A DNA stretch of 60,871 nucleotides, taken from CAZBUK01 sp964495085 (GTDB lineage Bacteria > Bacteroidota > Ignavibacteria > T3Sed10-11). The position numbers and the translations under genes are program-made. Below are positions 35,690 through 45,078 of the stretch, one piece after another. Below the pieces are notes generated by a model, which was given only the letters and a program-made list of their open reading frames with translations, had not been told where the DNA came from and ran no database searches. Position 1 is the stretch's first letter; each line of letters starts with the position of its first letter. Where the stretch lies: assembly GCA_964495085.1 (NCBI GenBank), contig CAZBUK010000014.1:1-60871 (forward strand). The letters are read 5' to 3'.

Positions 35690-37444
35690 ATGGTTCCGCC
35701 GGCACGGTTCATTCGTCACCTTTTTCAGCTCAGCTTGATTTCGATATTGATGCTTGCGTGGGCCGGATGCGCCAATCCCACATCCCCCGATGGAGGTCCG
35801 AAGGATGTGACGCCTCCTGAGATCGTGGGGATCTTCCCCGAGCCGAACTCCGTCGGCGTAAAAACCCTGACGATCAGATTCAGTTTTAATAAGCATGTGG
35901 ATCGCAACAGCTTTCAGCAATCATTATTTATTTCGCCGGTTATCCCCGATCTCGAATATGTATGGCGGGGAAGAGATGTCGAGCTGAAATTCTACGACTC
36001 TCTCCGTGTGAATACTACATATTCGGTGACCGTGGGGAGCGATGTGCACGATACACGCGAGCGAACGCGCATGAGCGATTCCTTCACGCTCGCATTCTCG
36101 ACCGGTCCGGAGATCGATATAGGAGTGATAGGGGGGCGGGTGATCGATAGAGAACCGGCGGGCATATATATATTTGCATTCCTGCTTGCCGATTCGGTTC
36201 ATGCCGATACGCTCAACCCCGCCGAGGTCGAACCGGACTATATAACCCAATCGGGTACCGACGGCAGCTTCAGACTGCCGTATCTACGATTCGGTACATA
36301 TCGCATTCTCGCCGTACGGGATCAATTCAGGAACAGACTCTACGACAGGTTGAACGATGCTTACGGAGTGTACAGGAACGATATATCGATAACCGAGGAG
36401 TCTCCCGAGTATTCCGGTGTGATCGTACGGGTTCACAAACCCGATCTCACCGAACCGTTCGTATCCCGCGTCACCGCGGATAACAGGAGCCGGATCGTCG
36501 TTCGTTTCAGCAAACAGATGGATCCCGATTTCGCTGTGCCGGAAACCTTTACGATCGTGCATGCCTCCGACACCACGGAAGTTCTCCCCGTTTATGCGGT
36601 CTCCGCGCGGAGGCAAACGCCCACCGAGTTTTTCCTGTTCACCGAAGCCCAGGATACCGTCGAATACGTACTGACGATATCTACGGATGCGGCCGATCGT
36701 TTCGGAAATGTGCTGCTTCCCGATTCGAGGCGTACGGTATTCCGGGGGAATCCGGAAAAGCCCGGAGCGCCCGCGGGAATCGATTATCTCTTTCCCGCAA
36801 ATAACTCGACTCAGATACATCTCGACCCGGAAATCGCGATCCAATTTTCAGTCCCCGTCTATTCCGAAATTCCGGAACTCCTTGTCTCCGTTTCCGATAC
36901 GAACAACATAGCCGTTGACGTCCGGTATGCCTGGAGAGATGAATCGACACTTGCAATTGTCCCCCTGAACCGTCTCGAGAGTCTGATGAAATATACGATC
37001 GCAGTCCGGATGGATAGTCTCCCCCCCGTTGACGGACTTGTGCACGAAGATAGCCTGTATATGAGCACGTTCACCACCATCGACCGTGCGTTGCTGGGGA
37101 CGATTGAGGGATCGGTCAGGGCGAACGATCAGTCACCTTACACCGTAAAAGCGGAACGAGTACCTCAGGGGCGTGAACCTGAAATTTTCGGAGTAACTAT
37201 CGGAAGTCCCGGACCATACAGCCTTGAACGGATACCGCAGGGTACCTATACGCTTTGGGGATTCAGGGACAATGCCGCGGGAGGGGAATACGATTTCGGC
37301 GAGATATTTCCATTCCGGGGTTCTGCGCCGTTCACGGTGTATCCCGATACGGTGCGGGTGCGTGCGCGTTGGACGGTCGATGGAATAAATCTCGATTTTG
37401 GAGGGGAGAGGATCCAGGATTCGGAACAAGAGCCGGAAAATTAA
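35690..37444 (+). CDS. Ig-like domain lipoprotein
   Basis: A surface lipoprotein of about 584 residues. After a signal with lipobox LAWAGC comes the GGPKDVTPPEIVGIFPEPNSV segment, typical of FCB-group Ig-like (SbsA/Big_5-type) lipoproteins. At least two Big_5-like units are visible (FSFNKHVDRNSFQQS ... FTLAFSTGPEI, and IQFSVPVYSEIPELLVSVSDTNN). Between and after lie carboxypeptidase-like/prealbumin-like beta repeats (YGTYRILAVRDQFRN type; PYSLERIPQGTYTLWGFRDNAAGGEYDFGE). It probably sits in the outer membrane. I chose the ATG at 35690 over a TTG at 35675. Its role is unknown. Confidence 0.78.
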   Translation: MVPPARFIRHLFQLSLISILMLAWAGCANPTSPDGGPKDVTPPEIVGIFPEPNSVGVKTLTIRFSFNKHVDRNSFQQSLFISPVIPDLEYVWRGRDVELKFYDSLRVNTTYSVTVGSDVHDTRERTRMSDSFTLAFSTGPEIDIGVIGGRVIDREPAGIYIFAFLLADSVHADTLNPAEVEPDYITQSGTDGSFRLPYLRFGTYRILAVRDQFRNRLYDRLNDAYGVYRNDISITEESPEYSGVIVRVHKPDLTEPFVSRVTADNRSRIVVRFSKQMDPDFAVPETFTIVHASDTTEVLPVYAVSARRQTPTEFFLFTEAQDTVEYVLTISTDAADRFGNVLLPDSRRTVFRGNPEKPGAPAGIDYLFPANNSTQIHLDPEIAIQFSVPVYSEIPELLVSVSDTNNIAVDVRYAWRDESTLAIVPLNRLESLMKYTIAVRMDSLPPVDGLVHEDSLYMSTFTTIDRALLGTIEGSVRANDQSPYTVKAERVPQGREPEIFGVTIGSPGPYSLERIPQGTYTLWGFRDNAAGGEYDFGEIFPFRGSAPFTVYPDTVRVRARWTVDGINLDFGGERIQDSEQEPEN

Positions 37445-37452
37445 ACCGGCAG

Positions 37453-37995
37453 TTATCGCTGGTTCATATCGGGCAGATCCGTCTCGATGATTTTCTCCGG
37501 GGGATCTTTTATAACTCTGTCAGGAACTATCCAGGCTTCTCTGAAGCCGAGTCGTGAGATTCTCGCGAGGGATTTGTTTGCATCCGGCCTCGTCTGAAAA
37601 TCTCCCAATCTCACCTTATAAAACGGAACCTCGAACACTATATATATCCACTGATCCGAGAACAGGGAATCCGCGACCATATAAACCTCCTGAGCGGCTT
37701 CCATATCGGTGGTCGAATAGAGTTGTATCCGGAATCCCTGCGCGTATTCCTGCTCACCCGGGGGCTCGGTATCGGGAAACACGAACATATCCGCCGTCTG
37801 CTGCGGTTTGGACTCCTCTTTGAGTTTAAACGGCGTATTGTGCTCTGCCGTATCGAATGATTTTTCGTATTCATTCATTGCCTCCGCGTGGCGCGCCGAG
37901 GCTTCCTCCCGGACCGCTTCCCTTGACGAACACCCGATCAGGATCAGGGTCATCATAAAAATTCCGGAAATGATTTTAATCCGTTCCGTATTCAT
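37453..37995 (-). CDS. SPOR-domain lipoprotein
   Basis: About 180 residues with a lipobox (MMTLILIGCSS), a charged linker and a C-terminal SPOR domain (FRIQLYSTTDMEAAQ ... FYKVRLGDFQTRPDANKSLARI). SPOR domains bind denuded peptidoglycan at division sites. The ATG at 37995 overlaps by ATGA the stop of the disrupted upstream SPOR gene, so the two were one operon. Its 3' end is 8 bp from the Ig-like lipoprotein gene, on the opposite strand. Confidence 0.85.
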   Translation of the reverse strand: MNTERIKIISGIFMMTLILIGCSSREAVREEASARHAEAMNEYEKSFDTAEHNTPFKLKEESKPQQTADMFVFPDTEPPGEQEYAQGFRIQLYSTTDMEAAQEVYMVADSLFSDQWIYIVFEVPFYKVRLGDFQTRPDANKSLARISRLGFREAWIVPDRVIKDPPEKIIETDLPDMNQR

Positions 37996-38480
37996 AGTCT
38001 TCTCTGCTTTTGAGTGATCGGAACTATCCATGAGTCGTTGTAGTCCTTCGGATACTGACGGACGATCCGGTCGCGAAATGCGCGTGCCTGCTCATTGGTC
38101 CCGAAAGGACCCACCGTAATCTTATAAAGGTTCTCCTCGGGATCGAACTCGGCAACGGTCTCGAGCTCTCCGAATCTTTGCTGCGCGGTTCTCTGCGCCC
38201 GCTCTGCATTCCGCGGCAGCTTGTACGCGCCGAGTTGAACCGAGAAGCCGACTTCTCAATCCGGTTACTCCGGTAAGCTCTATTCGGCGAGAATCTCTTC
38301 TACCGATCTGATGCGTACGGTATCTTCCCTTGACGTAATTACCGTTTCTGGAAAAAAGTCATCTTGCGGCCTCTCGGTGATCACCGGCGGCGCCGAGCAC
38401 CCTGCAAGGAGAAGAAGTCCGTATAAAGTCGACAGGATGGCGAAGGAGCGCATATCGATGGAAACGATTCGAAGATTCAT
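37992..38480 (-). pseudogene. Disrupted lipoprotein-SPOR gene
   Basis: The 5' part (38480-38280) encodes a lipoprotein signal with lipobox LLLAGCSAPP and a short linker. In the same frame, TAG (38282), TAA (38270) and TGA (38258) follow within 27 nt, then 87 codons of clean SPOR sequence (GFSVQLGAYKLPRNAERAQ, then YKITVGPFGTNEQARAF) to a stop at 37992. Reading +1 across 38281-38257 gives NRAYRSNRIE in place of the stops, so two compensating indels would restore one protein. No start codon precedes the SPOR part. This is either a decaying paralogue of the next gene or two sequence errors. Without RNA or read data I cannot tell. Confidence 0.7.
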
Positions 38481-38534
38481 TCCGATTTAGTTGGGCTGCC
38501 GCAAAGCAGGTAAACCGGTATCGAAGAGCATCCG

Positions 38535-39218
38535 TCAATAGTTCGATACAGTTTTGCCCTCGCCTCGGACGATGTTGACGCTTGCACTGGCTCCTATTCG
38601 TGTAGCCCCGGCTGCGAGCATCGCTTCGGCATCTTCTCTGGTCCTGATGCCGCCTGAAGCTTTGACGCCGATATCCGGTCCGACAACTTTACGCATAAGT
38701 CTGATATCAGCGACGGAAGCGCCGCCCGGGCCGAATCCTGTTGACGTTTTCACGTAATCCGCTCCTGACGCAACCGCGGCTTCGCAGGCGGTCACCTTCT
38801 CGGCTTCGGACAAGAGAACAGTCTCAATGATGACTTTGACGATCGCACCCGACGAATGCGCCGCACGAACAACTGCGGAAATATCGCTCCGGACGAAGTT
38901 GTGATCGCCCGATTTCAAGCGTCCGATATTCAGGACCATATCGATTTCGCGCGCTCCGTCGCGAATCGCCTGTACCGTTTCGGCGGCTTTCGCCTCGGTT
39001 GACGTCGCGCCGAGCGGAAATCCGACGACGGTGCACACGTTCACCTCCGTGTCCGCCAAAAGTGACGCGCATACCGGTACAAAAGACGGATTCACGCATA
39101 CACTCGCAAATGAATATTCGCGTGCTTCGCCGCAGAGTTTCTCGATGTCGGAGATGGTTGCGTCGGCTTTGAGCAGCGTATGGTCGATACAGCGTGCTAT
39201 CTGTTCTTTTGTCTCCAT
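38535..39218 (-). CDS. deoC: Deoxyribose-phosphate aldolase
   Basis: DeoC splits 2-deoxyribose 5-phosphate into glyceraldehyde 3-phosphate and acetaldehyde in nucleoside salvage. The 227-residue protein has the Schiff-base lysine K157 in DYVKTSTGFG, the partner D93 in EIDMVLNIG, the start IDHTLLKADAT, and the GVKASGGIR phosphate loop. No other salvage gene adjoins. It lies 88 bp after valS on the same strand and could be part of its transcript. Confidence 0.96.
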   Translation of the reverse strand: METKEQIARCIDHTLLKADATISDIEKLCGEAREYSFASVCVNPSFVPVCASLLADTEVNVCTVVGFPLGATSTEAKAAETVQAIRDGAREIDMVLNIGRLKSGDHNFVRSDISAVVRAAHSSGAIVKVIIETVLLSEAEKVTACEAAVASGADYVKTSTGFGPGGASVADIRLMRKVVGPDIGVKASGGIRTREDAEAMLAAGATRIGASASVNIVRGEGKTVSNY

Positions 39219-39306
39219 CCGGTATTGTCGTCATCGTACGGAAAACGGGTTTGCACTTACATCGATATTGGAAAAATATAAGAAATTCCGTCCGATTAAT
39301 CTATGT

Positions 39307-41979
39307 TTACCCGGCGAGTATCTGTAAATTCGACTTATGTTTCTCGAGCGCCACGTTGAACGAGGTCAGTTTCTCCTTCTCCTTTTCGATCACATTGCCG
39401 GGAGCCCGGGAGAGGAACTGTTCATTGAGCAATTTCTTCTCGACTCCTGATACCGCTTTCTCCAGCCGGTCGATCTCTCTGACGAGTCTTTTTCGCTCCA
39501 CATTGAGATCGATAATACCCTTGAGGGGGAGGTAGAGTTCATTCCCGTTCACGACGGCGCTTGCCGAGTAGGGGGGGCGTTCAATATCGGGCCCGGGTGT
39601 TATCGTCGAAACCTTCCCGAGCCGTTTGATGTACGCTTGATGGCGTTCGAGGATCAGCCGCTGGTCCCTTCCCGCCGTTCGCACATGCAGTTCGGTCTCC
39701 GCGGAAGGAGGTACGTTCATTTCTCCGCGTATACTTCTGATGGCCGCTATGATAGTCTGAAGGGTATTGATTTCCCGCTCCGCGTCGGGATGCATCAACT
39801 CGGGAATCGCGGAAGGCCACTGAGCGACCATGATACTGTCGCCGTCGGTTCGCTCTCTGATCGCCCACCAGAGTTCCTCGGTAATGAACGGCATGACCGG
39901 ATGGAGGAGCACGAGCGCCGTCTCGAAAATATCGAGCGCCCGGGCAAGCGTTGATGTACGGATCTCCGGCTCATCGGAATTATAGAACCGGTGTTTGATC
40001 ATTTCGAGGTACCAGTCGCAGTAATCGTGCCAGATGAAATCGTATAGTATTTTGGTGGCTTCGTTGATATGATACCGGTCGAGCGCACCGGTAAAGGCGC
40101 CTATGGTCGTATGCAGACGGCTGAGTATCCAGTCGTCGATCGGGTCCTTGTGCAGATTCGCCTTCGACGGGTCGTAGCCTATCGATTGTTTGTTCATCAG
40201 CAGAAATCTTGCCGCGTTCCAAATCTTGTTGGCGAAGTTCCTTCCGATCTCGCATTTCTCGTTGGAGTAATAAATATCCTGTCCCAGCGGAGCCAGATAG
40301 AGAACCGTGAACCTGAGCGCATCGGCTCCGTATTCGTCGATGACATCGAGAGGATCGGGAGAATTGCCGAGCGATTTACTCATCTTCCTCCCCTCGATAT
40401 CGCGAACGATGCTGGTAAAGTAAACGGCATTGAACGGGATCGCGCCTCTGAATTCCAGACCGGCCATGATCATACGGGCGACCCAGAAGAAAATAATATC
40501 GGGTCCGGTGACGAGCGTGTTCGTCGGATAAAAATATCGAAGATCTTCGTTCTCCGCGGGCCAGCCGAGTGTCGAGAAAGGCCAGAGCCAGGAGGAGAAC
40601 CAGGTATCGAGGACGTCTTCATCCTGGCTGATGTTCCGGTCGCCGCAGGATGGGCAGACGTCCGGTTTATTCCGCGCCACTACCATTTCGTTGCATTCGT
40701 CGCAGTAATAGACCGGAATCCGGTGTCCCCACCAGAGTTGCCTGCTGATGCACCAATCCCGGATGTTGTTCATCCAGTGCTCGTAGGTCTTTACCCACCG
40801 GTCAGGATAGAATCCGATTTTTCCTTCAAGTACGACTTTCAGCGCAGGCTCTGCAAGCGGTTTCATTCTGACGAACCACTGATCTGAGAGATACGGCTCT
40901 ATGATGGTTTTACAGCGGTAACATCTTCCGACGGTGAGGGTGTGATCGCTGATTTTATCGATCAGCCCGAGGGCTTTCAGATCCTGTATGAGAGTTTTAC
41001 GGCATTCGTACCTGTCCATACCCCGGTATTTTTCAGGAACACGCTCGTTCATCCGGGCCGAGGTATCCATGACCACGATCTGATCGAGACTGTGCCTTTG
41101 CCCTATGTCGAAATCGTTGGGATCGTGAGCGGGCGTTACCTTGACGAGTCCGGTACCGAACGCCGGATCGACAAATTGATCGGCGATGATCGGAATCTCC
41201 CGATCGACGATCGGCAGGATTGCTCTCGCTCCGACGAGCGATCTGTACCGTTCGTCGCTCGGGTTCACCGCGACTGCGGTATCGCCCAGCATGGTTTCGG
41301 GCCTGGTGGTCGCTACGACGATATATTCGGTCGAATCCTTAAGCGGGTATTTAATATGCCAAAGATGTCCGTTGGTCTCGGTCCGGTCGACCTCGTCGTC
41401 GCTGATAGCGGTGTGATCGTTCGGGCACCAGTTAACGATGTACTTTCCGCGGTATATGAGCCCTTTTTCAAATAGGCGGATGAAGACTTCCTGTACCGCG
41501 TTCGAGAGGCCTTCGTCCATGGTGAATCGTTCGCGTTCCCAATCGCACGAGGCGCCGAGACGGCGAAGCTGCCGAATGATCGTGCCGCCGTACTGTTCCT
41601 TCCATTCCCAGACCCGTTCCAGAAATTTTTCCCTGCCGATATCGTACCTGGATATCCCCTCTTTGCGGAGCGAGCGCTCCACGACATGCTGTGTCGCGAT
41701 GCCGGCATGATCGGTTCCCGGTATCCAGCACGCCCGGAAACCCTGCATCCGCTTCCATCTGATGAATGCATCCTGGATGGTATTGTTCAGCACGTGGCCC
41801 ATCGTGAGGACGCCCGTTATGTTTGGAGGAGGGATGACGATCGTATATGGTTTTTTACCTGGATCGGGTGTTGCGTGGAAGAGGTTCTGATCCATCCAGT
41901 AGGCGTACCAGCGGGATTCGGTTTCTGTCGGTGAATATGCTTTGGGCAGTTCTTTCATCTGAGAAATCGGTTCTTCCAT
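39307..41979 (-). CDS. valS: Valyl-tRNA synthetase
   Basis: ValRS charges tRNA-Val; class I, 890 residues, in the normal range. The first signature reads PPPNITGVLTMGHVLN (HIGH variant MGHV at 60-63) and the second KMSKSLGN. The editing (CP1) domain contains TTRPETMLGDTAVAVNPSD and the zinc cysteine region YYCDECNEM ... DVCPSCGDRN. The C-terminal coiled coil (PLKGIIDLNVERKRLVREIDRLEKAVSGVEKKL) is present. No T-box-like leader is seen upstream. Confidence 0.98.
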   Translation of the reverse strand: MEEPISQMKELPKAYSPTETESRWYAYWMDQNLFHATPDPGKKPYTIVIPPPNITGVLTMGHVLNNTIQDAFIRWKRMQGFRACWIPGTDHAGIATQHVVERSLRKEGISRYDIGREKFLERVWEWKEQYGGTIIRQLRRLGASCDWERERFTMDEGLSNAVQEVFIRLFEKGLIYRGKYIVNWCPNDHTAISDDEVDRTETNGHLWHIKYPLKDSTEYIVVATTRPETMLGDTAVAVNPSDERYRSLVGARAILPIVDREIPIIADQFVDPAFGTGLVKVTPAHDPNDFDIGQRHSLDQIVVMDTSARMNERVPEKYRGMDRYECRKTLIQDLKALGLIDKISDHTLTVGRCYRCKTIIEPYLSDQWFVRMKPLAEPALKVVLEGKIGFYPDRWVKTYEHWMNNIRDWCISRQLWWGHRIPVYYCDECNEMVVARNKPDVCPSCGDRNISQDEDVLDTWFSSWLWPFSTLGWPAENEDLRYFYPTNTLVTGPDIIFFWVARMIMAGLEFRGAIPFNAVYFTSIVRDIEGRKMSKSLGNSPDPLDVIDEYGADALRFTVLYLAPLGQDIYYSNEKCEIGRNFANKIWNAARFLLMNKQSIGYDPSKANLHKDPIDDWILSRLHTTIGAFTGALDRYHINEATKILYDFIWHDYCDWYLEMIKHRFYNSDEPEIRTSTLARALDIFETALVLLHPVMPFITEELWWAIRERTDGDSIMVAQWPSAIPELMHPDAEREINTLQTIIAAIRSIRGEMNVPPSAETELHVRTAGRDQRLILERHQAYIKRLGKVSTITPGPDIERPPYSASAVVNGNELYLPLKGIIDLNVERKRLVREIDRLEKAVSGVEKKLLNEQFLSRAPGNVIEKEKEKLTSFNVALEKHKSNLQILAG

Positions 41980-42183
41980 GATCGTTTATACTCTGATTCC
42001 GCTATAATGGGAACCTGAATGGATAGGTCGAATGAGGCAGCCGGAGTCGTGCTACGGTATGTACACTGAATCCGGTTCCGGGTGACCGTGAGTTTTCTGT
42101 CGCGGTAACTTTGCGTTAGATTAAATTGAGAGTTTCCAAGTACTGTTCAATGGAACGTATATTCCCGCATCGGCACCGGGTTA

Positions 42184-44271
42184 TTATCTGATGATAATAT
42201 TTCTGCGGTAGCCGGCCGGATTGCCCGCACGGTCGTTCACGTCGATCGAAAGATCGTATTCGCCCGGCGCTACCTGTTCATTGGCTCGGAATATCACTGA
42301 AGCGAGATCGGGATCATATCTCCCGATCAGGATATCGTCGTTCAGCTTCATGTGCAACGAACGGTGATCGATGCCCGATTGGTCGTCGGACAACCGGAAT
42401 CGGATACGGAGATTCCGGTTTCCTTCCACTATGACGTTATCGATCACCGGAGGTATGGTGTCGACCGCTACGGTCAGATCGGTGACGAGTCGACGCGCAT
42501 GGGCGATGATCGTCCTGCGCTCTTCGTCGCGATGCGTGCTCAGAGTCGACCATCGGCTGCCTTCGCGGGCGTATAGGACTGTACGATCGACCGGCTCGAG
42601 ACCCTCCGGAACAGGCAACTCGATCCTCATACCGCCGGCCAGAACGATTCCCGGGGGAGAGAGCGTATAATAGGACTCAGCCTCGGAATCAGTCTTCGAG
42701 ATCGTAAAGAAGAGCGGTGCATAGACTGCTCCTTTCTCGTAAGCGATGGTAAGATCGTTGCTACCGGTCCGGATAATGCCTTTCTCTTCCGGGAGCACCG
42801 AATAGACGGTCTGTATTGACTCCGAATATTCGTCGCCGGAAATGTAAGTTACACGCCAGTCCGGTTCCGTTGTGGCCCGCAGCCGCAATCGTCCGCGCAA
42901 CTCATTGCCGGCCGCCTCGATCGGCACACGGAAGTGACTCTCACCGTTGGATACGATCAACATATGATCATCCAGCGGATCCGGATTTATTATCTTCACG
43001 ATCAGTATATCGCGGAAGAGTGTAGTGTTGATGCCGAACCGGTCGGTTTGAACGAGCCCGGCAGGATCGATCCGCTCGACGGATTGTACCGCCGGTAGAC
43101 GGTTGTGAACGACCGAGAGGTGGCCACGGAGGATCGATTCATTCCCGGCAAAGTCGAATGCGGAAACGGAAAATGGGTGAAGTCCCTCATCGAGATCCCC
43201 GGTGTTGATGAGTCCGCTCCCGTGCGGCAACCGTTCATAGAACGGGAGCATGTTGCCTTCCTCGATAAATAATTTCTGGAAACGGCCCTGTCCGATTCTC
43301 AGAAGATCGTTGTCGTAGTGAAGACGAACCTGGTGAGTGTGGGCCTCGGGGAACCGGTTGTAACGCATCGAGAAAACCACGCTATCGCCGATGGACATTT
43401 CGAGGCCGTAAATTCCGTGGCGGTACCAGGTATCGTTATTGCTGTCGGTGACGTCCACCGCGAGTCCGACGGTTCCTGTAATTTCTATTTTTCTGCGCAG
43501 ATCGAACGAACCCTGGCGTAACTGAGTTGCCTGATATCCGGTTTGATTGATACTGCCGTTGATCTTGGCAAATTCATCGACCGGTATAAAAGCAATACGG
43601 TTGAATACCGGAGGAGTCTTGTCGTTGATAGCGATACCCCGCGAAAATTTCGGGTTGACCGGATTGTCGTTCGTATCGCGTATTTCAAAGTGTATGTGAG
43701 GTGGACCGGAACCTGTTGCTCCGGAGCGTGCGATCACCTCGCCCTGTTCAAATATAAATTCATCTCTTTCAAAATAGACGACGATGCTGTACGAATTCCG
43801 CTCGAGCTGCATCCCGTAGACGCGTTCCTCGATTGCATCATGAAATTTGTCGAGATGCGCGTACAGCGTCATATAACCGTCGCTATGCCGGAGGACGAGA
43901 TATTTCCCGTAACCGAATGGCGATACGCCCGCACGTTCGACAAACCCGCTGCGTGAAGCGAAAACCGGAGCTCCGATGCGCCCATGCGTGCTGATATCGA
44001 TGCCGGCGTGAAAATGGGTAGTCCTGAATTCACCGAAAGCCGAAGTCATCGTTTGTGTAATATCGGTAGGCCAGATATATCCATCGAGATCAGTTTCGAT
44101 TGTACTGAATGGTGCGTAAATATCCTCGAGTGTGGGGAAAGCCCATGCGGTTTCGGGCTCTGCCGCGGTTTCGGTAGCGACATAGCCGGACGTAAAAAAC
44201 AGAAACGTTGCCGTAATGAGGAGTATTGGTATTAGGGTGATCGCTAGAGCAACAAGACGTCTTCTCGACAT
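42184..44271 (-). CDS. M23-family peptidase, membrane-anchored
   Basis: An envelope peptidoglycan endopeptidase of 695 residues. After an N-terminal membrane anchor (VALAITLIPILLITATFLFF), the M23 (LytM) domain has zinc ligands in FHAGIDIS and HIHFEIRD, with GYMTLYAHLDKF. The HxH and the first-ligand H/D pair are complete, so it is probably active rather than a degenerate activator. About 400 C-terminal residues are beta-rich Ig-like sequence. The gene begins 1 nt after the FAH-family gene stop. Confidence 0.9.
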   Translation of the reverse strand: MSRRRLVALAITLIPILLITATFLFFTSGYVATETAAEPETAWAFPTLEDIYAPFSTIETDLDGYIWPTDITQTMTSAFGEFRTTHFHAGIDISTHGRIGAPVFASRSGFVERAGVSPFGYGKYLVLRHSDGYMTLYAHLDKFHDAIEERVYGMQLERNSYSIVVYFERDEFIFEQGEVIARSGATGSGPPHIHFEIRDTNDNPVNPKFSRGIAINDKTPPVFNRIAFIPVDEFAKINGSINQTGYQATQLRQGSFDLRRKIEITGTVGLAVDVTDSNNDTWYRHGIYGLEMSIGDSVVFSMRYNRFPEAHTHQVRLHYDNDLLRIGQGRFQKLFIEEGNMLPFYERLPHGSGLINTGDLDEGLHPFSVSAFDFAGNESILRGHLSVVHNRLPAVQSVERIDPAGLVQTDRFGINTTLFRDILIVKIINPDPLDDHMLIVSNGESHFRVPIEAAGNELRGRLRLRATTEPDWRVTYISGDEYSESIQTVYSVLPEEKGIIRTGSNDLTIAYEKGAVYAPLFFTISKTDSEAESYYTLSPPGIVLAGGMRIELPVPEGLEPVDRTVLYAREGSRWSTLSTHRDEERRTIIAHARRLVTDLTVAVDTIPPVIDNVIVEGNRNLRIRFRLSDDQSGIDHRSLHMKLNDDILIGRYDPDLASVIFRANEQVAPGEYDLSIDVNDRAGNPAGYRRNIIIR

Positions 44272-44272
44272 A

Positions 44273-44932
44273 TCAGATACGCTGCACGGTTGTTGAAAAT
44301 GATACTATATCGCCAAGTGATACCTCGAGAATATCGTTTGGCTTTAGCGGACCGACACCCTGCGGTGTGCCCGTAAAAATTAAATCCCCCCGCCGTATGG
44401 TAAAAAAACGTGAGAGAAACGCGATGATCCGGGGGATGGGGAAAATCATCGAACCTATCAACCCGTGTTGCCGGACGGTTCCGTTCAACAACAGTCGCAC
44501 GGGCGTATCATCCGTGATCCGGGCATCTTCTCGTTCGATAAATGCCGAAACGGGAGCGGAATTGTCGAATCCTTTTGCGAGCGCCCAGGGTAATCCGGCT
44601 TTTTTTGCCTTTTGTTGGATATCCCGTGCGGTCAAATCGAGTCCGACGCCGTACCCCATAATATATCTATCGGCATTTTCCTCGGAAACATGAGACGGAA
44701 CATCGTCCATCAGAACCACGAGTTCCGCTTCATAATGAATCTCTGATTTCATCTCAGGCAGATGAATAGGCTTCGATCCGTCGCAAACGGAAGTCGCTGG
44801 TTTTAAAAATATTACCGGTTCCTCAGGGACCTCCGAACCCATTTCCTTCGCATGCTCGACATAATTCCTGCCGAGGCAGAATACGGTATTCACGCCGATG
44901 GCTTGATTCCCGGATCCAAGTTTAACGTACAT
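44273..44932 (-). CDS. Fumarylacetoacetate hydrolase-family protein
   Basis: A 219-residue metal-dependent hydrolase or decarboxylase of the FAH superfamily. Motifs are the VFCLGRNYVEHAKEMG entry, VIFLKPATSV, HYEAELVVLMD with metal-site glutamates, GYGVGLDLTARDIQ and GDLIFTGTPQGVGPL. These match the short-chain FAHD1-like group (acylpyruvase or oxaloacetate decarboxylase). It is probably transcribed with the M23 peptidase gene (1 nt gap), an unexpected pairing. Substrate is not defined. Confidence 0.88.
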   Translation of the reverse strand: MYVKLGSGNQAIGVNTVFCLGRNYVEHAKEMGSEVPEEPVIFLKPATSVCDGSKPIHLPEMKSEIHYEAELVVLMDDVPSHVSEENADRYIMGYGVGLDLTARDIQQKAKKAGLPWALAKGFDNSAPVSAFIEREDARITDDTPVRLLLNGTVRQHGLIGSMIFPIPRIIAFLSRFFTIRRGDLIFTGTPQGVGPLKPNDILEVSLGDIVSFSTTVQRI

Positions 44933-45078
44933 TGTTTATATCCAGAGTCCGAACAAAAACATGAATATGTAATATAGAGAAGTGACCTGAGACATTCAAG
45001 TCCTTGATTTTATGAGACTTTCTGTTTACTTTCATCTCACATTAGGAATATTTCCTTCCATTTTTTCCGGGGTTTGCA

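Noticed and set aside
41980..42183. T-box leader of valS
   Set aside because: No T-box sequence or terminator/antiterminator fold is visible; only a TATAAT on the plus strand, which is the wrong strand for valS.
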